From the NCBI GenBank assembly GCA_028678905.1, contig JAJRCO010000238.1:1-8747 (forward strand): a stretch of DNA of 8,747 nt, in the 5' to 3' direction. This document shows positions 1 through 5,574 of the stretch, in pieces. Numbering within the stretch: position 1 is the stretch's first letter; every line of letters starts with the position of its first letter. The notes under the pieces were generated by a model that worked only from the letters and a program-made list of their open reading frames with translations, was not told the DNA's origin and did no database searches. A program made the position numbers and the translations under genes. Source of the DNA: Methanomicrobiales archaeon (GTDB lineage: Archaea > Halobacteriota > Methanomicrobia > Methanomicrobiales > JACTUA01).

Positions 1-105
1 ATATATGGTAGAAGAAGGAGTCGGGACTGAGGAAAAGTACCTGTATTATCGTTGGATACAAATCTCCTGGAAGCATAAGATGTATGGTTCCTCGGACTCA
101 GTTAT
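1..105. other. Sequence downstream of the aldolase gene
   Basis: This 105-bp stretch follows the aldolase stop codon and runs to the window edge. Read on the minus strand it becomes pyrimidine-rich toward the edge (around 10-45, with short T and CT tracts), which could serve archaeal transcription termination, but there is no strong hairpin or long T run. A plus-strand reading frame from position 5 to 172 is open but resembles no family I know and runs antisense into the aldolase gene, so I do not call it. Confidence 0.3.
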
Positions 106-1026
106 CTATTTCTCGACCGTAAGCAGAGATAATGCTTCCTCAAGGGATGCATCTTCCACTGTTATCGCATAGATCGCGTTGCACATACGTATCGCATCGT
201 CGAGAGGTTTCTGGTGGATATTCCGACCGGTCGCATTCCCCCCCGCCCCGCTTATGTGGATCTGGGCATACAGAGTGGAGAGGAATAGGTGCGGATCGGT
301 GGCTGAACCGCCGGCACACAGAACCTTTGCTTTTCCGGCGGCCTGTACTGCCTCTTTAAGTGCCTCTGCCGATGAGATCCCGGGGAGGAAAGGGGGATTT
401 ACCTTGACAAAATCTGTCCCTAGCGATGCCCCCAGGCCGGCTGCTCCCGCAATCAGATGGGGATCCTGTTCATTCCTGACACTCCTGCCCCGGGGGTAGA
501 TCCAGAGGATGGTGAGCAGCCCGTTCCGATGGGCTTGATATACGACCTGCGCCGCCTCCCGCAGCATGTCGGCCTCAAACGTGCTTCCCGGATACAGGCT
601 GTATCCCACCCCCAGGATCGAAAGGCCGGAAGATTTCTTGAATTCCATCACCTGTTCCACCGGATGCCACTGGGGGCTTACCGGATCCCGGAATTCTGAA
701 CCGACCAGGTTGGTCTTTCCGTTCAGCTTCACCAGATACGGAACAGAACGATACTCCATCCCATAGCGCGCGATAAGCCCCAGATGGGTGGCAAAGAGAC
801 CGATCTTTCCCTGACTTGCGATACGGAAAAGATGCTCGGGATCACCATCCTCAGAAGGGATGCCCGTACCGTAGAAATCGTCATTCATGTGTTCCACTTT
901 CTGGTCCCCGGCAAAGAGCATCAGGCGCCCGGATCCATGGGTGGCACGATGGTAATTCCGCAGGTACTCTTCCTGATTGCTGGCCGGAACGTCAAGAGGG
1001 ATATTCACCGCGGTAGAGGAGCACAT
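106..1026 (-). CDS. Class I aldolase, DhnA/FbaB (DeoC/LacD-like) family; probable fructose-bisphosphate aldolase
   Basis: This 306-residue cytoplasmic enzyme should cleave or form a ketose (bis)phosphate such as fructose 1,6-bisphosphate by Schiff-base chemistry. Seen: GDQKVEH at residues 40-46 near the first barrel strand, IYPRG with Tyr177 (the acid/base tyrosine position of archaeal class I aldolases), DFVKVNPP with Lys208 as the expected Schiff-base lysine, and two phosphate-binding loops, AGGSATDP (238-245) and GNATGRNIHQ (263-272). The length is slightly above the usual 260-280 residues of archaeal enzymes, owing to an N-terminal arm of about 30 residues. The start is firm: AAGGAGGT lies 6 nt upstream of ATG. 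It follows the PfkB-type kinase by 16 nt, so the two are probably cotranscribed and act in sequence. Exact substrate is inferred; fructose 1-phosphate or a 6-deoxy-ketofructose phosphate is possible, because related archaeal aldolases act in early aromatic amino acid synthesis. Confidence 0.85.
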   Translation of the reverse strand: MCSSTAVNIPLDVPASNQEEYLRNYHRATHGSGRLMLFAGDQKVEHMNDDFYGTGIPSEDGDPEHLFRIASQGKIGLFATHLGLIARYGMEYRSVPYLVKLNGKTNLVGSEFRDPVSPQWHPVEQVMEFKKSSGLSILGVGYSLYPGSTFEADMLREAAQVVYQAHRNGLLTILWIYPRGRSVRNEQDPHLIAGAAGLGASLGTDFVKVNPPFLPGISSAEALKEAVQAAGKAKVLCAGGSATDPHLFLSTLYAQIHISGAGGNATGRNIHQKPLDDAIRMCNAIYAITVEDASLEEALSLLTVEK

Positions 1027-1032
1027 GATTAA

Positions 1033-1040
1033 ACCTCCTT
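1033..1040 (-). promoter_or_regulatory. Strong ribosome binding site of the aldolase gene
   Basis: The minus strand reads AAGGAGGT, a near-full match to the archaeal anti-Shine-Dalgarno end, 6 nt before the ATG at 1026. It lies in the 16-nt gap after the kinase stop codon. It fixes the aldolase start and predicts efficient translation, in contrast to the kinase gene, which has no visible site. Confidence 0.85.
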
Positions 1041-1042
1041 GT

Positions 1043-1969
1043 TTACAAGGTTCTTGAGTGTATCTGTGGGAAGAGTCGCATCACATCCTCTCTTTCGGCC
1101 AACGCGGTGCCTTCCCGAAGGGTGGTCGCGGTTCCGGCAGCAACCGCATACCGCAGGCAGGTCTCCAAATCGTAAGCTTGGGTGATCCCATAGATAAATC
1201 CCGCCACCGCGCTGTCCCCCGCCCCGATGGTGTTCTTCACCTTGACGGGAGGAGGCGAGGCGAGTAATCGGGTGGTCCTGCTTACCAGGAGGATCCCTTT
1301 CGCCCCCATGGATACCAGCACCACCTCTGCACCTTTCTCCCGCAGTTCTTCAGCCGCATCGATGATCCCGGAAAGATCGGAGAACTTCCTGCCCAGGGCG
1401 AGGGAGAGTTCCCGGAGATTAGGTTTGATCGCGTAGGGTCCGGCAGATAATCCTTCTGCCAGGGCCTCTCCTTCCGCATCCAGGATCACTTTCGCTCCCC
1501 GACATTTCAGCTGATCGACGAGGGTGTGATACACTTCTGGTTTCAATCCCGCAGGAAGACTTCCTCCGATGCTCACCAGAGTCGGATCTTTGATAGACGC
1601 AAGGTCGGAACAGAATCGATCGATTTCCTGCGGGTACACACGGGGGCCTTTCGAGGAGAGGAGCAGCTGTCTTCCGGTGGAACGTTCGTGGATGACGATG
1701 TTACTTCGGGTCTCCTCTTCGATCGGAGTGAAATCGCACTGGATCCCTCCTTCAAGAAGACGGGCCTCCAGCTCTGCTCCATGAAACCCTCCCGCAAATC
1801 CCAGCACATGGTTATAGACCCCGAGCTCCTTCAGGACCCGGGAAACGCCAATGCCTTTTCCACCGGGGAATCTCTCTTCCCTTTCGATACGATTGGTGAT
1901 CTCATCCTGAAGACGGTCCAGCCAGATAGTTCGATCGAGGGCCGGATTGGGGGTGATCGTGTAAAGCAT
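1043..1969 (-). CDS. pfkB: PfkB-family hexose-phosphate kinase (1-phosphofructokinase-like)
   Basis: This 308-residue ribokinase-fold enzyme should use ATP to phosphorylate a sugar phosphate, most like FruK (fructose 1-phosphate), bacterial PfkB (fructose 6-phosphate) or LacC (tagatose 6-phosphate). Seen: the subfamily start TITPNPALDRT (residues 4-14), the substrate-binding loop PGGKGIGVSR (35-44), the central GGSLPAG and IKPNL motifs, and the catalytic anion-hole motif GAGDS with Asp252 as the general base. Length matches the family (about 305-315). ATG at 1969 is the only plausible start: the frame upstream has no ATG, GTG or TTG before an in-frame TGA. No Shine-Dalgarno sequence or TATA box is visible before it, so translation may be weak or depend on readthrough from the upstream frhB. 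The downstream aldolase suggests the product is a ketose bisphosphate. Which sugar is used cannot be told from sequence. Confidence 0.85.
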   Translation of the reverse strand: MLYTITPNPALDRTIWLDRLQDEITNRIEREERFPGGKGIGVSRVLKELGVYNHVLGFAGGFHGAELEARLLEGGIQCDFTPIEEETRSNIVIHERSTGRQLLLSSKGPRVYPQEIDRFCSDLASIKDPTLVSIGGSLPAGLKPEVYHTLVDQLKCRGAKVILDAEGEALAEGLSAGPYAIKPNLRELSLALGRKFSDLSGIIDAAEELREKGAEVVLVSMGAKGILLVSRTTRLLASPPPVKVKNTIGAGDSAVAGFIYGITQAYDLETCLRYAVAAGTATTLREGTALAEREDVMRLFPQIHSRTL

Positions 1970-2022
1970 ATCTTTGGTAGGAAATGGAAAGAAGGTGCTA
2001 ACAAGGCTTTCGATCGACTCAG

Positions 2023-2049
2023 TTCAGGCAGCAGCCTGAAAAAAATTCA
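2023..2049 (-). terminator. T7 run and perfect hairpin after frhB (second copy)
   Basis: On the minus strand the frhB stop TGA is followed at once by ATTTTTTT and then by a perfect inverted repeat, TTCAGGC-TGCT-GCCTGAA (7-bp stem, 4-nt loop, 2023-2040). In archaea a T-rich tract on the non-template strand can itself end transcription, so this is a plausible end of the frh transcript. The order is T run before hairpin, the reverse of a bacterial intrinsic terminator; the hairpin might instead protect a 3' end or sit in the leader of the kinase message. Confidence 0.45.
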
Positions 2050-2940
2050 GAGGTTGAGGTAGGGATTCCGAAGGCCCTTTCCCACCCCGAAAGTGGCACG
2101 TGAGTCCAGCGTTTTGCGGTTTTTGGTGATCTTTTCCGTGGCCAGCTTCTTCACGATATCCAGCCCTGGCTTTACCTGATCCATAGGTTTTGTCTCGAAC
2201 ATACCGGCGGTCATCGCCTCGTTCCAGATCTGCTCGCCTTTCTTGCTTCTGACAAAGACTGTGGACCATCCATCCGGAGAGCCGACGGATCCGGAAGAGA
2301 TATCGGCAAGGTTCGCCACATAGTCCAGACAGACGTGGCAGCCCGGCTGTTCGTATTTATGGGTATCTTTCAGGGGGATGGAAGCCGTCTCACCGCGTTC
2401 GGTGCGGACCGTGAACTTACCTTTGCCAACCTCCATCTTCTTCACCGAATCGATCTTCTTTCCCAGGTGATCCTCCACCAGCTGGACGATGCTCTGGTAA
2501 GGGAAGACCTCCATGCAGAAGATGCCGAGAACGAGGGCGAGCTTGTCCGGCACGTCGCGCATGGCGATGGGATACAGCTGCGCCTTGCGGAATCCCTGGA
2601 TCTGGCAGGGGACTCCAACTACCCCCACCCGGTCCAGCCCGTGCATACGGACCGCATCTTTCACGGGAGTCACCATTGGGCAAATGTTATACCCGGTCTT
2701 CTGCGAAGCGAGCAACTCCTGGCGGGTTGTCACCACCCTTGGTTCGGCCCGCCAGATATCCCAGTGTCCTCTCCATGGTTTGGAACGACTGGGAGCCGCG
2801 ACGATCGCACCATCGATGATATCTTCGTCAAGTGCGTAAGCGAAGAGTGTAGTGACGATGCCTCCGTCCTGTGCCCCCTTCAGAATTTCTTTATCGGTGC
2901 TGCGTGCGGATACGACAGTTTTGTAGTTACCAAGAACCAT
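2047..2940 (-). CDS. frhB: Coenzyme F420-reducing hydrogenase, beta subunit (second, frhD-less cluster)
   Basis: FrhB is the FAD and F420-binding iron-sulfur subunit that passes electrons from the FrhAG core to F420. The 297 residues cover the whole family. Seen: an N-terminal ARSTDKEI and AQDGGIVT block (residues 12-30), VPCQ (Cys112), GIFCMENF-like GIFCMEVF (Cys142), PGCHVCLDY (Cys201, Cys204), and the strongly conserved GSVGSPDGWSTV (217-228). Start: GAGGTGA lies 6 nt before ATG and overlaps the frhG stop, so frhG and frhB look translationally coupled (11-nt gap). Compared with the copy at 5575 it has about 8 extra residues, rich in Trp and Arg, near residues 50-65, an additional Cys87 where the other has Ser, and Pro111-Cys112 where the other has Cys-Cys. 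FdhB and FpoF are related, but the frhA-frhG context makes FrhB the firm call. Confidence 0.93.
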   Translation of the reverse strand: MVLGNYKTVVSARSTDKEILKGAQDGGIVTTLFAYALDEDIIDGAIVAAPSRSKPWRGHWDIWRAEPRVVTTRQELLASQKTGYNICPMVTPVKDAVRMHGLDRVGVVGVPCQIQGFRKAQLYPIAMRDVPDKLALVLGIFCMEVFPYQSIVQLVEDHLGKKIDSVKKMEVGKGKFTVRTERGETASIPLKDTHKYEQPGCHVCLDYVANLADISSGSVGSPDGWSTVFVRSKKGEQIWNEAMTAGMFETKPMDQVKPGLDIVKKLATEKITKNRKTLDSRATFGVGKGLRNPYLNL

Positions 2941-2946
2941 TATTCC

Positions 2947-2953
2947 TCACCTC
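2947..2953 (-). promoter_or_regulatory. Ribosome binding site of frhB overlapping the frhG stop
   Basis: The minus strand reads GAGGTGA, a seven-base match to the archaeal anti-Shine-Dalgarno, 6 nt before the ATG at 2940. It shares bases with the frhG TGA stop (2952-2954). This supports the chosen start and suggests that ribosomes ending frhG help to start frhB. Confidence 0.75.
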
Positions 2954-3824
2954 ACTTCAGAACCTCTTGTATGAGTTCCATGATGCTTTCGTACTGCTCC
3001 GTAAGCCCATGATCGAAGAATCCCCTCGGACACTGTGCGAAACATGCTCCGCAGTTGATGCAGAGGTCTCTCTCCCCCTGCGGTTTTCCGTACTCCATCG
3101 TGATTGCACGGACAGGGCAGGCGGCGGCACAGCTCCCGCATCCCATGCACAAGCCCTGGTTGATGACTTCCTGCATGAGCGTGTTGAAGGAAGCCTTGGA
3201 GAAGAATGGCGACTTCGCAAGATTCATCAGCGGCTGCAGGTATCTCCCTGCAAGTTTCTTCTGATCATCGGTACCCTTGAGCAGGAGATACGCCATCAGG
3301 ACCGCATTTCGGAGCTGTTCCGGTGTTGGTGGGCAACAGGGGACGAATACATCGACATCGATCAGGTCGCTGAGGGGAACGAATGATTCGTGCTGGGGCT
3401 GGTTTGCCTGACCACCCCGGTCGAAACGGTTGATGTTCCCGGTACAGGCGCATGATCCGATGGCCACTACAATCGCGGAGTTCTCGCGTGCTTTCTTTAC
3501 TTCTTCGACTGCGATCTTGTCCTGAAGACAGACTGATCCCTCGATCAGGGCCACATCCATTTTGGGAATGTGGCGGGTGTCTGCAAGGGTAAGGTCGTAG
3601 ACCCAGTCCACGTAGCGATCGAGGATTTTAAGGATTCCCTCATAATTATCGGCGAGTGCCACGAGGCATCCGGTGCATCCGCTCTCGTGTACATGACCCG
3701 CCCGTATCTTTTCAGCCACAGGTTTTCCCTCCTTCATGCCAGATTCGGCTTTTTTCTCGACAAATTTCTTCGTTACAGGCTTCTCTGGTTCCTGCTTCTT
3801 GAAGATATTCGATATCCTCTGCAT
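2952..3824 (-). CDS. frhG: Coenzyme F420-reducing hydrogenase, gamma (small, FeS) subunit (second cluster)
   Basis: FrhG is the electron-transfer subunit that links the NiFe site of FrhA to FrhB. Of 290 residues, the first 42 or so are a Lys/Glu-rich extension starting MQRISNIFKK. The conserved body starts at AGHVHESGCTGC, with Cys50 and Cys53 for the proximal [4Fe-4S] cluster, followed by GSCACTG and PCCPPTP as further cluster cysteines. A C-terminal 2x[4Fe-4S] ferredoxin domain has Cys226/229/232/236 and Cys255/258/261/265. The start ATG is 15 nt after the frhA stop with GAGG only 4 nt upstream, so the site is slightly close, but no better start exists. Odd: the segment just before the ferredoxin domain (residues 205-216) has no cysteine, whereas the paralogue has Cys-Phe-Cys there. 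No frhD lies between frhA and this gene. Confidence 0.93.
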   Translation of the reverse strand: MQRISNIFKKQEPEKPVTKKFVEKKAESGMKEGKPVAEKIRAGHVHESGCTGCLVALADNYEGILKILDRYVDWVYDLTLADTRHIPKMDVALIEGSVCLQDKIAVEEVKKARENSAIVVAIGSCACTGNINRFDRGGQANQPQHESFVPLSDLIDVDVFVPCCPPTPEQLRNAVLMAYLLLKGTDDQKKLAGRYLQPLMNLAKSPFFSKASFNTLMQEVINQGLCMGCGSCAAACPVRAITMEYGKPQGERDLCINCGACFAQCPRGFFDHGLTEQYESIMELIQEVLK

Positions 3825-3839
3825 AACCCCTCAGCAGAT

Positions 3840-5210
3840 TCACTGGATCAACTTCTGGGCAAGGATCTTCTTGTCGTCGTCGATCACGATCATGTGGGTG
3901 GCGCAGGAGACACACGGGTCATAGCCCCGCATGATCACTTCTGCGAGCTGCCAGGGGGCTCCAGCAAGTGCCTGGCTGCAGGTCGGGAAGTTCCATGTAG
4001 TAGGAACCAGCATGGAATAGTCGTGGATTTTGCCGTCACGGACACGTGCAAAGTGGACATCGGTCCCTCGCGGGGCTTCGTTGGTCGCCCATGCGAGGCA
4101 GGTCCCATCACCACGGGGAATCTCATCCGCAAGAACTTTTCCCGAGGTATTTAATTCGTCGATATGGGAGAGCATGGCATAACAATCATCCATGTACTCC
4201 ATCTGGCGGGCAACCTGCTGGCCAATGGTGCCTTTTTCATCGAAACCCTTGAACCTGCTCAGTCGTGCACGTGGACCCACTTCCACCGGCTGGCCGTCGT
4301 AGAGGGGGACCCCGTTGCAGGCTTCAATCCGCGGATTTGCTTTTACCCCTACCGGCGTGGTTCCTCCCACCGGGTAGCTGGCGTCAGCGAGATCGATCTC
4401 CACCTCGCTCATGTACCAGTCCCATGGCCGGACCTCCATGAATCGTTCCGCATCCCAGCTCGGGTTTTCCGCAAAACTGGTAGTTCCGTAAACCGGATCC
4501 GTGGCCATGTACCCCTGATTATGATATCCAAGGTTTTTTGGGATTGGGACCTGTTTACCACCAACTTCCGCCCATTCGCGTTTCTGGTAATTCCGCAAGA
4601 CCGCGATCATGAAGTCCATCTGGGCCTTCGCCAGCGGAATCGCTTCCTTGGTCAGATCGTACATCTTGTTTTTTGCCCGTGGACTGACATTCATGTACAT
4701 CCCCCCGATACGGGGATTGTTGGGATGAATAGATTGCCCGCCGGCAATCTCGCAGATGGTCTGGCCGATTTCACGGAGCCTCTGGATTCGCTTTGCAACG
4801 CTCCGCACTGGTTCTTCGGGGGAGAAGGGGTTGATCTTCTTATCGGTGCCAGGCAAATACATGTCCGGCAGGGTAAGGATGTTGTGAAGGGCATGGCTAT
4901 GCAGACGGTTCGCACACTGGAGGATGACACGAAGGACGTGGGCATCCCGGGGTACTTCACAGCATATGGATGCTTCAATTGCTTCCGTTGCTGCCAGGGT
5001 ATGTGCTACAGGGCAGATACCGCAGACGCGGGAGACAATTTTTGGCACCTGCTCCATATTTTTTCCGTAGGCGACCTTCTCCAGACCCCGTACTGAAGTG
5101 ATAGAGAGCCAGTCACCACGCTCGATGATACCTTCCTCATTCACCTTGAGCACGAGCTTGGAATGCCCCTCATGTCTCGTGGTGGGAGAGATCTCAACAA
5201 CTTTCGTCAT
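3840..5210 (-). CDS. frhA: Coenzyme F420-reducing hydrogenase, alpha (large, NiFe) subunit (second cluster)
   Basis: FrhA holds the NiFe site that splits H2; with FrhG and FrhB it reduces F420 in the cytoplasm. The 456-residue protein is complete. Seen: RHEGH (12-16) near the N-terminus, the first metal-binding motif RVCGICPVAH with Cys63 and Cys66, and the second, DPCVSCATH, with Cys433, Cys436 and His439. A 17-residue tail (440-456) follows His439; in this family an endopeptidase removes it after nickel insertion. The product therefore should need a FrhD-type protease, yet none is encoded in this cluster. Start: TGAGG lies 8 nt before ATG. The gene is first in its cluster behind a 364-bp gap with TATA-like boxes, so it probably has its own promoter. 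A 310-residue open frame on the opposite strand is a shadow. Confidence 0.95.
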   Translation of the reverse strand: MTKVVEISPTTRHEGHSKLVLKVNEEGIIERGDWLSITSVRGLEKVAYGKNMEQVPKIVSRVCGICPVAHTLAATEAIEASICCEVPRDAHVLRVILQCANRLHSHALHNILTLPDMYLPGTDKKINPFSPEEPVRSVAKRIQRLREIGQTICEIAGGQSIHPNNPRIGGMYMNVSPRAKNKMYDLTKEAIPLAKAQMDFMIAVLRNYQKREWAEVGGKQVPIPKNLGYHNQGYMATDPVYGTTSFAENPSWDAERFMEVRPWDWYMSEVEIDLADASYPVGGTTPVGVKANPRIEACNGVPLYDGQPVEVGPRARLSRFKGFDEKGTIGQQVARQMEYMDDCYAMLSHIDELNTSGKVLADEIPRGDGTCLAWATNEAPRGTDVHFARVRDGKIHDYSMLVPTTWNFPTCSQALAGAPWQLAEVIMRGYDPCVSCATHMIVIDDDKKILAQKLIQ

Positions 5211-5332
5211 CTATTTCGCCTCATATCTGGTGGCTTGTTCATCAGGTTGAACCTCGTTGATCTCATACTACCGCACCTGTTTCCAGCTGGAGAATCTGGG
5301 TGTCAGTACGAGCAGGACTTGCACATTCCTCG

Positions 5333-5373
5333 TATATTAAAGTAATTACGACGAAGGAATTCGATGATATAAA
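5333..5373 (-). promoter_or_regulatory. Candidate archaeal promoter (two TATA-like boxes) for the second frhA
   Basis: The minus strand has TTTATATC at 5373-5366 and TTTAATATA at 5341-5333, both similar to the archaeal box A. Starts about 25 nt downstream would be near 5345 or 5312, giving a leader of roughly 100-135 nt before the frhA ATG. Neither box has a convincing purine-rich BRE just upstream, so which is used, if either, is uncertain. Confidence 0.35.
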
Positions 5374-5457
5374 GGCGATTACCCTAAACGAAGCAATCTT
5401 GAAAGGAACGATCTTCCGGGTCCGCCATCATCGATACGGAACACAGGATGTAGTCCG

Positions 5458-5498
5458 GTCGGCAAACCCGACATACGCCACGTCAGAAGTCACTGACG
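5458..5498 (-). repeat. Two short consecutive inverted repeats in the intergenic region
   Basis: The plus strand reads GTCGG-CAAAC-CCGAC at 5458-5472 and CGTCAG-AAGTCA-CTGACG at 5481-5498, both perfect, with stems of 5 and 6 bp. They lie about 80-115 nt downstream of the frhB stop and about 85 nt or more upstream of the first TATA-like box. They could be structure in the 3' end of the upstream message or regulator binding sites; short stems also arise by chance. Confidence 0.3.
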
Positions 5499-5560
5499 AA
5501 GGACATCCTCTTATCCTGAGAAGATAGTGGCAATGGTTCCGGGAAAAGTCCTGTTGGATG

Positions 5561-5574
5561 GGAGAGAGAAAAAT
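5561..5574 (-). terminator. T/CT-rich tract right after frhB (first copy)
   Basis: Immediately after the frhB TAA the minus strand reads ATTTTTCTCTCTCC. T-rich non-template tracts can end archaeal transcription without a hairpin. The second frhB also has a T run directly behind its stop, so both paralogous clusters share this arrangement, which makes a termination role more believable. Confidence 0.4.

Larger units (their letters stand above)
5211..5574. other. Intergenic region between the two Frh gene clusters
   Basis: These 364 bp separate the end of frhB (upstream cluster) from the start of frhA (downstream cluster). I see no protein-like reading frame and no tRNA-like fold. From the frhB side the minus strand holds a T/CT-rich tract, two short hairpins at 5458-5498, two TATA-like boxes at 5366-5373 and 5333-5341, a small inverted repeat GTTCA-N6-TGAAC at 5237-5252, and the frhA ribosome binding site TGAGG at 5219-5223. 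This fits termination of one transcript followed by a new promoter with a leader of about 100-135 nt. Confidence 0.55.

Noticed and set aside
5..172. 55-residue plus-strand frame at the window start
   Set aside because: It could be the end of a convergent gene, but it runs 67 bp into the aldolase gene, has no recognisable motif, and its upstream context is missing.
2047..2940. FrhB as FdhB or FpoF instead
   Set aside because: These F420 enzymes are homologous, but the gene follows frhA and frhG directly and matches the other frhB along its full length.
2335..3012. 225-residue open frame on the plus strand
   Set aside because: It is antisense to frhB and the end of frhG, both well supported by motifs and ribosome binding sites.
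4164..5096. 310-residue open frame on the plus strand
   Set aside because: It lies wholly antisense to the second frhA, whose protein is unmistakable. Its sequence has no recognisable family pattern and comes from codon bias on the opposite strand.
5304..5327. Tiny minus-strand frame encoding MCKSCSY in the frhA leader
   Set aside because: A seven-residue CxxC leader peptide is tempting, but the purine stretch before it is too close to the ATG and it could lie at or before the transcript start.
5300..5527. 75-residue plus-strand frame in the intergenic region
   Set aside because: No clear ribosome binding site, no family resemblance, and it covers the hairpins and TATA-like boxes of the opposite strand.
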